A stretch of 64,000 bases of DNA, taken from contig NZ_BOMI01000006.1 in assembly GCF_016862115.1 (NCBI RefSeq), positions 1 to 64,000 of the forward strand, read 5' to 3'. The position numbers were made by a program, and so were the translations under genes. The stretch comes from Paractinoplanes deccanensis. Lineage in GTDB: Bacteria > Actinomycetota > Actinomycetes > Mycobacteriales > Micromonosporaceae. The notes beneath the pieces are model-generated. The model had not been told where the DNA came from. It saw only the letters and a list, made by a program, of their open reading frames with translations, and searched no databases. Of this stretch, positions 54,701 to 63,704 are shown one piece after another; position 1 is the first letter of the stretch, and every line of letters starts with the position of its first letter.

Positions 54701-55413
54701 GCCTCGTTGCGCCGAAAGGCCGTGTCCCCCGGGATCGTCAGGAACAGCGGCCCGGCGAAACCGGGCTCCAGCGCATCGGCCACGTAGGCGCCCACGTCGC
54801 GCCCGGTGAGCCAGCCCGGCTCGATCTCGCCGCCGTCCCAGTCGTCGGTGACGATCGGCGTGTAGACGTCGACCTCGTGCAGCCGGACCGCCCGGCCGGC
54901 CAGCTCGGCCTCGAGCACCCGCATCATCATGGCCTGTGCCGCCCCGGTGACCGAGATCGGCCCGGAGCCGGCGACGGCCAGCACCGAGGCGATGCCGCCG
55001 AGCGTCAGATAGACCGCGCCGGGCCGGTCGGCCACCGCCGGCAGGAACGCCCGCGCCACCATGAAGTGGCTGGTCAGGTTGTCCGCGAGGATCCGCTGCC
55101 AGACGGCCGGGTCGAGCTCGGCCAGCGCCGCGCCCTCCCACCACTCGCCGAGCGAGGCCACCACCGCGTCGATCGGCCCCAGCTCGGCCGCGATCGCGTC
55201 GCGCAGCCGCTCGGCGTCCGCCAGGTCCGAGATGTCGCCGGCGAACCCGTGCAGGCGATCCGACGCGACCTTGTCCCGCAGGCGCGCGAGCCGCGCCGGG
55301 TTGCGCGACGGCACGGCGACGATCGCACCCCGCTCGATCAGCGCCTGCACCACCACCGTCCCGGCGCGGCCCGTGCCGCCCGCCACGACGTGCACGCGCC
55401 CGCTGAGAGTCAT
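54697..55413 (-). CDS. Atypical SDR-family protein
   Basis: 238 residues with a Rossmann start (VVAGGTGRAGTVVVQ), NPARLARLRDK and DISDLAD segments. The NNAG motif is VASLG, and where Tyr-x3-Lys should be it reads TGAAQ. It may be a non-catalytic NAD(P)-binding protein or use other residues. TACGGT lies six bases before the ATG. Confidence 0.75.
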   Translation of the reverse strand: MTLSGRVHVVAGGTGRAGTVVVQALIERGAIVAVPSRNPARLARLRDKVASDRLHGFAGDISDLADAERLRDAIAAELGPIDAVVASLGEWWEGAALAELDPAVWQRILADNLTSHFMVARAFLPAVADRPGAVYLTLGGIASVLAVAGSGPISVTGAAQAMMMRVLEAELAGRAVRLHEVDVYTPIVTDDWDGGEIEPGWLTGRDVGAYVADALEPGFAGPLFLTIPGDTAFRRNEA

Positions 55414-55434
55414 CGGGCAACCGTACCGGCCGGG

Positions 55435-56367
55435 TCAGGGCAGCCGGTCGACGATCTCCACCTTCAGCTGGGCGGTCCAGCCGATCACCGTGTTCTTCGG
55501 GTACGGCGGCACGTCACCCACGACCACGTCGCGTTCACCCAGGAAGCGGTACGTGCGCGCGTCGAAGATGATGTCGTGCCGGGTCCCCTGGTCGGTGCGG
55601 GAGACCGCGATGCCCTTGCGCCCCGCGAGGTCGGCGCCGCGCACCACGGTCGTGCCCGGGATGGTCGCCGCCGCCTCGTAGAGCGCCGCGGCCGCGTCCG
55701 GCCGCAGGTAGTGCTCGCGCAGCGTGTCGCCGACCTTGGTGAACGCGGCCCGGTCGGCCGGGTTCTTCGTGTCGTTGCCGGCGTAGAGGTAGTCGCGCAT
55801 CGCGGCCTTGTCGGCCGGCAGGTCGCCCAGGTATCCGGGAGTCCCCGCGTCGAGCGGCAGGTTGTCGTTGAGGTGCGGATCGACGGCGCCCGGCTCGACC
55901 GGCTTCTCCCGCAGCAGGCCGGTCCGGCTGCCGTCCGCGGAGAGCCACACCTCGCGCCGCTTCTCCACCGGTGCGAGGTATGCGGTGGAGCCGTCCTTCG
56001 GCGCGCCGCCGGCCCAGGCGACCAGCGAGGTCACGTGCACGAACTGGCCGGGCCGCACGGTCAGCGCCGGTTCCTGGCGCGCCTCGGCCGCCGCGAGGAG
56101 GAACACCTGCGCGGCCTCCGAGCGGGTGGCCGTCGTGGCCGTGCCCGGCGCCGGCGGGGCGTCCGGCCGCGCGACCGCCGCGCCGACAGCGACGGCGGCG
56201 GCCAGCGCGCCGGCCGGGGCCAGCCCCCAGATCCAGCGCTTCGAGCGCGACCGCGCGGGGGTGGCCGGCGCGGCCCGGAACATCGCCGCGCGGGAGTCGG
56301 CCAGCGTGGCCGGCGAGGGCGGTGCGACGTCCGCACGGAAGTCGCGCATCAGGTCGAGGTCGTTCAT
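55435..56367 (-). CDS. CU044_5270-like anti-sigma/partner protein
   Basis: 310 residues: a short cytoplasmic N-terminus (MNDLDLMRDFRADVAPPS), one TM helix (about 45-65, LAPAGALAAAVAVGAAV), and an extracytoplasmic domain of about 240 residues. The pattern matches the CU044_5270 family, which is regularly encoded after an ECF sigma factor and probably acts as its membrane anti-sigma factor or sensor. ATGA overlap with the sigma gene. Confidence 0.82.
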   Translation of the reverse strand: MNDLDLMRDFRADVAPPSPATLADSRAAMFRAAPATPARSRSKRWIWGLAPAGALAAAVAVGAAVARPDAPPAPGTATTATRSEAAQVFLLAAAEARQEPALTVRPGQFVHVTSLVAWAGGAPKDGSTAYLAPVEKRREVWLSADGSRTGLLREKPVEPGAVDPHLNDNLPLDAGTPGYLGDLPADKAAMRDYLYAGNDTKNPADRAAFTKVGDTLREHYLRPDAAAALYEAAATIPGTTVVRGADLAGRKGIAVSRTDQGTRHDIIFDARTYRFLGERDVVVGDVPPYPKNTVIGWTAQLKVEIVDRLP

Positions 56368-56957
56368 CCGTCGATCCCGTCTGTGAGGTCGAGCTGGGGG
56401 AAGTCGTGCAGGGCGGCCCGCACCCGCTTGCGGGCGCTGTGCAGCCGCGACCGGACGGTGCCGACCGGGATGTCCAGCGCGCGGGCCACCTCGGGGTAGC
56501 TCAGCTGGGCCTGGCTGATCAGGGTCAGCACCTCGCGCTCGCCCAGCGGCAGCTCGGCGAGCACGGCGGCCAGGGCCCGGACGTGGCCGGCCGCGGCGAC
56601 CCGGGCCAGCACCCGGTCGTCGGCGGCGGCGAGCGCCGGGTCGATGCCGGTGCGGGCCAGCGCCCGGTACTGCCGGACCTCCGCCCGCTGGTGGCCGCGG
56701 AGCAGGTTCGCCGCGATGCCGTAGAGCCAGGGCAGCGCGTCGGGCCGGCTCAGGTCGTACGTCTCCCGGCCGCGGAACGCGATCAGGAAGGTCTCACCCA
56801 TGAGGTCGTCGGCGAGGGTGTGGCCGACCCGGCGGGACAGGTAGCGGTGGATCGCCCCGGCGTGCCGGTCGAAGATCGCGCCGAAGGCCTCGGGCTGCCG
56901 GGCGGAGAGCCGGATCAGGTCACCGTCGCTCAGCTCGGTCACCGGTTCGGCGCTCAC
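56364..56957 (-). CDS. RNA polymerase sigma-70 family (ECF) factor
   Basis: 197 residues. Region 2 contains AIFDRHAGAIHRYLSRRVG and DDLMGETFLIAFR; region 4 contains LPLGEREVLTLISQAQLSYPEVARALDIPVGTVRSRLHSARKR in parts (core GTVRSRLHSARKR). It is paired with the CU044_5270-like gene. Region upstream (56958-57179) is divergent to the HerA operon. Confidence 0.9.
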   Translation of the reverse strand: MSAEPVTELSDGDLIRLSARQPEAFGAIFDRHAGAIHRYLSRRVGHTLADDLMGETFLIAFRGRETYDLSRPDALPWLYGIAANLLRGHQRAEVRQYRALARTGIDPALAAADDRVLARVAAAGHVRALAAVLAELPLGEREVLTLISQAQLSYPEVARALDIPVGTVRSRLHSARKRVRAALHDFPQLDLTDGIDG

Positions 56958-57087
56958 GTCGGCTCCGGGGGCTCGAGATGTCTCATGCGTGCCTCTCTGC
57001 GTCGGGTGCTTGCGTCACCCCGCCTTTGGCCGATCGGCGGCAATCGGTTCACTCGATCGGGCGCGCCTCCCCCGCGTGAGCAAGATC

Positions 57088-57129
57088 TTGTGGATAACTC
57101 TGTGTATGAGCACCAGAAGTTGTGGACAA
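57088..57129 (-). promoter_or_regulatory. Two perfect DnaA boxes upstream of the HerA operon
   Basis: TTGTGGATAA (57088-57097) and TTGTGGACAA (57120-57129) are the reverse complements of TTATCCACAA and TTGTCCACAA, the E. coli and actinobacterial DnaA-box consensus sequences. They are 32 bp apart (about three helical turns), in the same orientation, and 51-92 bases before the HerA start. Confidence 0.65.
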
Positions 57130-57179
57130 CGCGTGCCAACCGACGCCGCGTGCGCCTTCTGTCGTACCCCTGGTGCACG

Positions 57180-58970
57180 ATGATCGGCGTGTCTGACGAA
57201 GCTGCCCTTCCCCGCGGCGGAAAACAAAATGACAAATCGGACGTGGACCCCGTCGGGCGGGTTCTGGGTACCGCTGATGCCACCCCGCTGCAGTTCTGGA
57301 CGGCCGTGACCCCGGGCAGCTACCTGCAGCTCGACGACGTCGTGGTCACCACCCGCGATCTGCCGGACCGCGAACCGGTCACGATCGCCGGCGTGGTCAC
57401 CCAGGTGCGTGCCCGGCACGAGGGCGCCCAGTTCGACTCCGACGTCTTCGCGATCGCCGACGGCACGCTCCCGGCGATGGTGCAGGAGGCGGCCGAGATC
57501 ACCACCACCAGGGTCGACCCGGAGCTGTACGTTCCGCCCGCGCCCGGCGCCGTGGTGCACCGCGCCTCCGGCGAGGCCCGCGACGCCGCCCTGCACTTCG
57601 ACCGCATGGAACGGCGCATCCCGATGGGCACCGGCCGCGACGGCGTCCCGGTCTTCCTCAACGCCGACTTCCTCGACGGCACCCGCGGCGCCCACGTCTC
57701 CATCTCCGGCATCTCCGGCGTCGCCACCAAGACCAGTTTCGCGACGTTCCTGCTCTACTCGGTCTTCCGCTCGGGCCAGCTGGGCGCCGACGGCGCCAAC
57801 GCCCGCGCGCTGATCTTCAACGTCAAGGGCGAGGACCTGCTCTTCCTCGACCACCCCAACACCAAGCTCGACGACACCACCGGGGCCGCCTACAAGCTCC
57901 TCGAGCTGCCGGCGAACCCTTTCCCCGACGTGCGGGTGTACGCTCCGCCGCGCGCCGGCGACTCCTCCGGCGCCCCCGACGTCAGCAGCCGCCTCACCGG
58001 GGTCGACGCGTTCTACTGGACGCTCGAGGAGTTCTGCTCGGCCCGCCTGCTGCCCTACGTGTTCGCCGACGCCGACGACGAGCGCCAGCAGTACACGATG
58101 GTGGTCCACTCGGTCACCGCCCACCTGCACCGGCACGCCGTGCCCGCCGAGGGCGGCATCAGCATCGACGGCCGCCGCATCGGGTCCTACGGCGACCTGG
58201 TCGACCACATCGTCGAGCAGCTCACCGACGACGACACCCGCTCCACCTGGGCGGGCAGCGCGGTCAACATGGGCACCGTCAACGCGTTCGCCCGGCGCCT
58301 GATCGGCAGCAAGCGCGACCTGTCCCGGCTGATCCGCGGCGACCTGGCCCAGCGCCGCCCGCACCAGATCAAGACCGCCGAGTCGGCCCAGGTCACCGTC
58401 GTCGACCTGCACAACCTGCCGGACCGCGCGCAGCGGTTCGTGGTCGGCGTGACGCTCAAGACCGAGTTCGAGGAGAAGGAGAAGGCCGGCACCGGCCGCC
58501 CGCTGCTCTTCGTGGTCCTCGACGAGCTCAACAAGTACGCGCCGCGCGAGGGCACCTCGCCGATCAAGGAGGTGCTGCTCGACATCGCCGAGCGCGGGCG
58601 CTCGCTCGGCGTCATCCTGATCGGCGCTCAGCAGACCGCGAGCGAGGTCGAGCGGCGCATCGTGACCAACTCGGCGATCCGCGTCGTCGGCCGGCTCGAC
58701 CCGGCCGAGGCGGCCCGCCCCGAGTACGGTTTCCTGCCGCCCGCGATGCGCCAGCGCGCCCTGCTCGCCCGGCCGGGCACGATGTTCGTCAACCAGCCCG
58801 ACATCCCGGTGCCGCTCTGCGTGGAGTTTCCCTTCCCCGCCTGGGCCACCCGCAAGTCGGAGTCGGGCCCGCCCCCGTCGTCCACCATGAAGTCGATCGT
58901 CCAGGGCGCCGACCCGTTCGCCGTAGTGGGCGGACGCGGCGGTTCGCCGGACGACGACATCCCGTTCTAG
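57180..58970 (+). CDS. HerA-like ATPase
   Basis: 596-residue FtsK/HerA-superfamily ATPase. An N-terminal beta-barrel-like (HAS) part contains VAGVVTQVRARHEG-type sequence (about 55-85). Walker A is the degenerate GISGVATKTS (Gly177-Lys184), with VATKT in place of GSGKT. Walker B is LLFVVLDELNKYAP (Asp448-Glu449). SVEV-type arginine region and C-terminal GTMFVNQPDIP follow. In archaea HerA forms a hexamer that drives the NurA nuclease. It is the first gene of a herA-sbcD-sbcC-nurA run with 9-base or overlapping junctions. A GTG at 57189 is an alternative start. Confidence 0.85.
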   Translation: MIGVSDEAALPRGGKQNDKSDVDPVGRVLGTADATPLQFWTAVTPGSYLQLDDVVVTTRDLPDREPVTIAGVVTQVRARHEGAQFDSDVFAIADGTLPAMVQEAAEITTTRVDPELYVPPAPGAVVHRASGEARDAALHFDRMERRIPMGTGRDGVPVFLNADFLDGTRGAHVSISGISGVATKTSFATFLLYSVFRSGQLGADGANARALIFNVKGEDLLFLDHPNTKLDDTTGAAYKLLELPANPFPDVRVYAPPRAGDSSGAPDVSSRLTGVDAFYWTLEEFCSARLLPYVFADADDERQQYTMVVHSVTAHLHRHAVPAEGGISIDGRRIGSYGDLVDHIVEQLTDDDTRSTWAGSAVNMGTVNAFARRLIGSKRDLSRLIRGDLAQRRPHQIKTAESAQVTVVDLHNLPDRAQRFVVGVTLKTEFEEKEKAGTGRPLLFVVLDELNKYAPREGTSPIKEVLLDIAERGRSLGVILIGAQQTASEVERRIVTNSAIRVVGRLDPAEAARPEYGFLPPAMRQRALLARPGTMFVNQPDIPVPLCVEFPFPAWATRKSESGPPPSSTMKSIVQGADPFAVVGGRGGSPDDDIPF

Positions 58971-58979
58971 GGTTCTGCG

Positions 58980-60131
58980 ATGCGCATCCTGCACACCTCC
59001 GACTGGCACGTCGGCAAGGTCCTCAAGGGCCGTAACAGGCACGAGGAGCACATCCGCGTGCTGGCCCAGGTCGTCGAGATCGCCAAGGCCGAGCGGCCCG
59101 ATCTGGTGATCATCGCGGGTGATCTGTATGACACCGCGGCGCCGACGGCCGACGCGACCCGGGTGGTGACCCGGGCGCTCTCGGCCCTGCGCAAGACGGG
59201 CGCGCGGGTGGTCGCGATCGGCGGCAACCACGACAACGGTGCCGCGCTCGACGCGCTGCGCCCGTGGGCCGACGCCGCCGGCATCGAGCTGCGCGGCTCC
59301 GTGCGCGACAACCCGGACGACCTGCTGATCACCGGGCAGACCGAGGAGGGCGAGCGCTGGCAGCTGGTCGCCCTGCCGTTCCTCTCCCAGCGGTACGCGA
59401 TCCGCGCCGCCGAGATGTACGAGCTCACCGCCGCGGAGGCGTCGCAGACGTACGCCGACCACCTGGGCCGCCTGATCGCGAAGCTGAGCGAGAAGTTCGC
59501 CACCCCCGGCGTGATCAACCTGCTCACCGCCCACCTGACGATCTTCGGGGCGACCACCGGCGGCGGCGAGCGCGAGGCGCACACGGTGATGGGCTACGCC
59601 GTGCCGGCCACCGTCTTCCCGCAGAGCACCCACTACGTCGCGCTCGGCCACCTGCACCGCTCCCAGCAGGTCATCGCACCGTGCCCGACCCGCTACAGCG
59701 GCAGCCCGCTCGCCGTCGACTTCGGCGAGGAGGAGAACGTCCCGTCGGTCGCGATCGTCGAGGTCGGCACCGACCGGGCGGCGCGGGTGCGCGACGTGCC
59801 GATCACCTCGGCGATCGCGCTGCGCACCGTGCGCGGCACCCTCGAACAGCTCGCGACGGTGAACCTTCCGGACGCCTGGCTCCGTGTCCTGGTGCGCGAG
59901 AAGCCGCGGGTCGGCCTGCGCGAGGACGTGCAGGAGCTGCTGCCCAACGCGCTCGAGGTGCGGATCGACCCCGAGATGATGCCGGACCGGACGGGAGAAC
60001 GGATGGCGCAGCGGGCCGGCCGGTCGCCGCGCGAGCTCTTCGGCGACTACCTGGACAGCAAAGACAACGCCGAGGACGGCGTCCGCGAGCTGTTCGACGA
60101 GCTGTACGACGAGGTGAGCACTAACAAATGA
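58980..60131 (+). CDS. sbcD: SbcD/Mre11 exonuclease subunit
   Basis: 383 residues, a calcineurin-fold Mn2+ nuclease. Motifs: DWHVGK (Asp8, His10), GDLYD (Asp48), GNHD (Asn83-His84), HLTIFG and GHLH. The C-terminal capping and SbcC-binding regions are present. With SbcC it forms a dsDNA-end and hairpin-cutting complex. Its ATG is nine bases after the HerA stop. Confidence 0.95.
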   Translation: MRILHTSDWHVGKVLKGRNRHEEHIRVLAQVVEIAKAERPDLVIIAGDLYDTAAPTADATRVVTRALSALRKTGARVVAIGGNHDNGAALDALRPWADAAGIELRGSVRDNPDDLLITGQTEEGERWQLVALPFLSQRYAIRAAEMYELTAAEASQTYADHLGRLIAKLSEKFATPGVINLLTAHLTIFGATTGGGEREAHTVMGYAVPATVFPQSTHYVALGHLHRSQQVIAPCPTRYSGSPLAVDFGEEENVPSVAIVEVGTDRAARVRDVPITSAIALRTVRGTLEQLATVNLPDAWLRVLVREKPRVGLREDVQELLPNALEVRIDPEMMPDRTGERMAQRAGRSPRELFGDYLDSKDNAEDGVRELFDELYDEVSTNK

Positions 60132-60205
60132 GCGAGCGTAGCGAGCGCAGGCAGCTCAGTGGCCTGGTCTCAGGTTCGACAGAGCGAAGCGGAGTCGAAT
60201 CATGA
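60128..60205 (+). CDS. 25-codon ORF bridging sbcD and sbcC
   Basis: Begins ATGA over the sbcD stop and ends with a TGA that overlaps the sbcC ATG (ATGA again). The peptide starts MSERSERRQLSGLV. The DNA contains GAGCGAGCGTAGCGAGCG, a direct/inverted quasi-repeat. It could keep ribosomes moving from sbcD to sbcC, which has no ribosome site of its own. Whether the peptide has a function is unknown. Confidence 0.4.
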   Translation: MSERSERRQLSGLVSGSTERSGVES

Positions 60206-62718
60206 GGCCCCTTCGGCTCGACATGGCAGGGTTCACGGTGTTCCGGGACGAGACCACCGTGGACTTCACCGACGCCGACTACTTCGCGCTGGTCGGGCCG
60301 ACCGGCTCGGGCAAGTCGACGGTGCTCGACGCGATCACGTTCGCGCTCTACGGCACCGTCCCGCGCTGGGGCGGCGCGCGCGGCATCGGCAACGCCCTCG
60401 CCCCCTCGGCCACCGAGGCCCGTGTCCGGCTGGTCTTCGAGTCCGCCGGCGACCGCTACGTCGCCACCCGGGTGGTCCGCCGCGACGGCCGCGGCAACGT
60501 CAAGACCGCCGGGGCCGGCCTCCAGCTGATGCCGCCCGGCTTCGACGTGACCAAGCTCGACACCGGCATGGACCTCGACGACCTCGGCGACGTGCTGGCG
60601 GGCACGCCGGCCGAGATGGACGAGGCCGTGCTGCACGCGGTCGGCCTGCCGTTCGAGCAGTTCACCAGCTGCGTGGTGCTGCCGCAGGGCCAGTTCGCCG
60701 ACTTCCTGCACGCCAAGCCGGCCACCCGCCAGCAGATCCTGGTCAACCTGCTGGGCCTGCACGTCTACGAGGAGGTGCAGACCAAGGCGACCGGCCGGGC
60801 ACAGACCGCCGAGGGCAAGCTCGCCGTCGTCGACCAAAATCTGGCCGGCCTGGCCGACGCCACCGACGAGGCGGTCGAGGCGGCGCAGGCCCATCTCGTG
60901 CGCATGCGCGAGCTCACGACCGCTGTGGAGCAGGCCGTCCCCGGGTTGCGGGACAGGCGGGCGGCCGAGGCGGCCGCCGCCGCGAAGCGTGACGAGATCG
61001 ACGCCGAGCTGCGCCGACTGGGCTCCGTGCGCTCGCCCGCGGGCAGCATGGAGACCGCGGGTGTGATGGCGGCCGCCCGGGCCGCCGCCGCCGAGGCCGC
61101 CGACGAGGTCCGCGCGGCCGAGGAAAAAGAGGAGAAGATCCGGGGTGAGCTGGCCGCGGCCGGCGACGCGGGCTCGCTGAGCCTCATGCTCGACCGGCAT
61201 GCCGAGCTCCAGCGGCTGATCGGGCAGGAGGAGTGGTTCGCGGGCGAGGTGTCGGTGGCCGACGTCGAGCACAAGGACGCCCTGGCGGCGCTGGAGCTGG
61301 CGCACAGTGAGCATCTCGGCGCGGCCCAGCTGCTCGAGCAGGCTCGCCTCGACTACACGGAGGCCCAGCGCACGGACCGGGCGGCGGCCCTGCGAGCGCA
61401 TCTCGCGGTGGGCGATCACTGCCCGGTCTGCGAGCAGACGGTGACCACCGTGCCGGCCGTCCCCGAGGGGTCGGCGGTGCGTGCCGCGGAGGCCGCGGGC
61501 AAGGCCGCGCGGGCCGCCGCCGAGGCCGCCGAGCAGGCCTGGAAGCAGCGGGACGCGGTCGCGCGCAAGCTGGAGAGCAACCTCGAGCGCAAGCGCGCCC
61601 AGTACGAGCACCACCTGTCACGCCTGGCCGAGGCGCGCGCCGCGGTGGCCGAGTCGCCCGGCGTCGAGGCCCTCCAGCGCCGGCTCGACGAGCTCGCGCG
61701 GCTCCAGAAGCAGCTCGACGAGGCAGCCGCCCGGGTGCGCACCGCGCGCGCCGCCCACCGCAAGGCGCAGGCCGCCGTCGTCGCCGCCGAGGAGCAGCAG
61801 CGCACCGCGTGGCGCGAGTTCGACGCCGTGCGCGACGGGGTCGCCCGCTTCTCACCCCCGCCGGCCGACCGCGACGACCTCGCCGGCGCCTGGGCGACGC
61901 TGGTCGCCTGGGCGGGCGAGTTGGTGGTGGCGCGGCGGTCCGCCCGCGCCGAGGCCGACGAGGCGGTGGCCGCCGCGCACCGCGACACCCTGGCCACCAT
62001 CTCCGACATCTCCGATTTGTTCGCAGCGGCCGGAGTCGCGCCCTCGTCGCGGTCCTCCGCGGCCTCCTTCTCCCCTTCCGCCTCCGAGGCCGACCTCATC
62101 CGGGCCGCGGCCGTGGCCGCCGAGCGCGCCGAGGCGGCCTGGAAGCGCCTGGACGACCGGCGCACCCAGGCCCAGGAGCTGACCGAGCAACGCATGACCC
62201 TCCAGCGCGAGAGCCGGGTCGCCAAGGCGCTCGCCGGCCACCTGCGGGCCAACAACTTCGAGCGCTGGCTGCTGGAGGAGGCGCTCGACCTGCTCGTCGG
62301 CGGCGCTTCGCGGATCCTGCGCGAGCTCACCGGCGGCCAGTACGACCTGATCCACGACAGGGGCGAGTTCTTCGTCATCGACCACCACGACGCGGGCCTG
62401 CGGCGCGCGGTGCGCACGCTCTCCGGCGGCGAGACGTTCCAGGCCTCGCTGGCCCTGGCGCTCGCGCTCTCCGAGCAGCTCGCCGGCATGTCGACGACGG
62501 CCGCCAGCCTCGAGTCGATCGTGCTGGACGAGGGCTTCGGCACCCTGGACGCGGCCACCCTGGACGTGGTCGCCGCGACGCTGGAAAATCTGGCCGCCCG
62601 CGGCGATCGCATGGTCGGCGTGGTCACCCACGTCAACGCGCTGGCCGAGCGGGTGCCGGTCCGGTTCGAGGTGCGCAAGGACGCGCGTACCGCCCATGTG
62701 GAGAGGGTTGGCCTTTGA
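60202..62718 (+). CDS. sbcC: SbcC/Rad50 ATPase subunit
   Basis: 838-residue SMC-like ATPase. Walker A GPTGSGKST (32-40), Q-loop region CVVLPQGQFADFL, long coiled-coil arms, zinc hook CPVC (Cys407, Cys410) at the midpoint, signature LSGGE (740-744) and Walker B VLDEGFGTLD (Asp776-Glu777). The arms are shorter than in E. coli SbcC (1048 residues), as usual in actinobacteria. Start overlaps the bridging ORF. Confidence 0.95.
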   Translation: MRPLRLDMAGFTVFRDETTVDFTDADYFALVGPTGSGKSTVLDAITFALYGTVPRWGGARGIGNALAPSATEARVRLVFESAGDRYVATRVVRRDGRGNVKTAGAGLQLMPPGFDVTKLDTGMDLDDLGDVLAGTPAEMDEAVLHAVGLPFEQFTSCVVLPQGQFADFLHAKPATRQQILVNLLGLHVYEEVQTKATGRAQTAEGKLAVVDQNLAGLADATDEAVEAAQAHLVRMRELTTAVEQAVPGLRDRRAAEAAAAAKRDEIDAELRRLGSVRSPAGSMETAGVMAAARAAAAEAADEVRAAEEKEEKIRGELAAAGDAGSLSLMLDRHAELQRLIGQEEWFAGEVSVADVEHKDALAALELAHSEHLGAAQLLEQARLDYTEAQRTDRAAALRAHLAVGDHCPVCEQTVTTVPAVPEGSAVRAAEAAGKAARAAAEAAEQAWKQRDAVARKLESNLERKRAQYEHHLSRLAEARAAVAESPGVEALQRRLDELARLQKQLDEAAARVRTARAAHRKAQAAVVAAEEQQRTAWREFDAVRDGVARFSPPPADRDDLAGAWATLVAWAGELVVARRSARAEADEAVAAAHRDTLATISDISDLFAAAGVAPSSRSSAASFSPSASEADLIRAAAVAAERAEAAWKRLDDRRTQAQELTEQRMTLQRESRVAKALAGHLRANNFERWLLEEALDLLVGGASRILRELTGGQYDLIHDRGEFFVIDHHDAGLRRAVRTLSGGETFQASLALALALSEQLAGMSTTAASLESIVLDEGFGTLDAATLDVVAATLENLAARGDRMVGVVTHVNALAERVPVRFEVRKDARTAHVERVGL

Positions 62719-63686
62719 CCAGGATGTTCGTGGACGCGTGGGACCCGTCCTACGGAGCCTCGTACGAGGGCGCCGACGGCGGCGAGGGCCCCGCGTCGCC
62801 CAGCAGCGCCCAGGTGGACACCGACGTCGAGATCCCCGCGGCCGAGTGGGCACCGATAGACGTCTCCCCGTCGGTCCGCGCCCCCGACGTGGTCTTCCTG
62901 GTCGACGGCGTCCGCCGCAACGACGCCGGCCTGTGGACCGCCGAGGAGGACGGCACGTCGTACGCGGGCCTGGCCGCCTCCTACGCGGCCGGCGTGGTCC
63001 GCTGCGACCTGATCCGCGGGCAGGCCGAGCTGGTGCAGGCCCGCGTCGGCCGGGGCCTGTTCACGGCGAGCCCGACGGCCACCGACGTGCAGGCGGGCAC
63101 GGTGCGCTACACGGTCCACCGCATCGAGGGCGCCGGCGAGGCCTCCAAGCTGCCGTCCGCCGTCCAGCCCTCGCTGACCGCCCTCGAGATCGACATCTCC
63201 TCCGAGGCCCGGGCGATCGGCTCCGACGGCGCCGACCTGCTCGTGGTCGACGGCCCGCTGCGCAACCGGCGGCAACTCCCCCGGACCATCGGCTACGTCA
63301 AGACCCAGCAGAAGCAGTACCTTCCCGGCGCGCTGACCCCGGTCGTGACGTCGCTGCGCCCCGGCCAGCGCACCCCCGTGTTCCACCTGGGCACCGTCTG
63401 GGGCGGCTGGTCCTGGTACCTTCGCCTGCCCGGCGGCTCCGGCGCCCCCTGGTCCGGCATCGTCCGCGTCGAGTGCTCGCCCGACCTCGCCCCCGAGGAG
63501 GCGATCGAGCTGGCCGACCTGTCCGGCGCGACGCTCCCCCGCTTCGCCTCCGCCTCCTACAAGGACCCGCGCGCCCCGCAAAACCTGGTACCGATCGCCG
63601 GCCTCGAACGCCGCCTGCGCACCATGCTGGGCGACGCCCGCTTCCTGCACCGCGCCCTGATCAAGGCCACCGCCCTGACCCGCTGA
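62715..63686 (+). CDS. NurA-like DNA double-strand-break repair nuclease
   Basis: 323-residue NurA-domain protein, an RNase H-fold nuclease. Catalytic acidic residues are in VFLVDGVRR (Asp64) and LLVVDGPLRNRR (Asp179), with the C-terminal GLERRLRTMLGDARFL region. In archaea NurA works with HerA to resect DNA ends. The TTG at 62715 overlaps the sbcC stop (TTGA) and has GAGAGGG seven bases upstream; ATG at 62724 is the alternative. Last gene of the operon. Confidence 0.85.
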   Translation: MTRMFVDAWDPSYGASYEGADGGEGPASPSSAQVDTDVEIPAAEWAPIDVSPSVRAPDVVFLVDGVRRNDAGLWTAEEDGTSYAGLAASYAAGVVRCDLIRGQAELVQARVGRGLFTASPTATDVQAGTVRYTVHRIEGAGEASKLPSAVQPSLTALEIDISSEARAIGSDGADLLVVDGPLRNRRQLPRTIGYVKTQQKQYLPGALTPVVTSLRPGQRTPVFHLGTVWGGWSWYLRLPGGSGAPWSGIVRVECSPDLAPEEAIELADLSGATLPRFASASYKDPRAPQNLVPIAGLERRLRTMLGDARFLHRALIKATALTR

Positions 63687-63704
63687 CCCGCTATCGTCCA
63701 GTCC

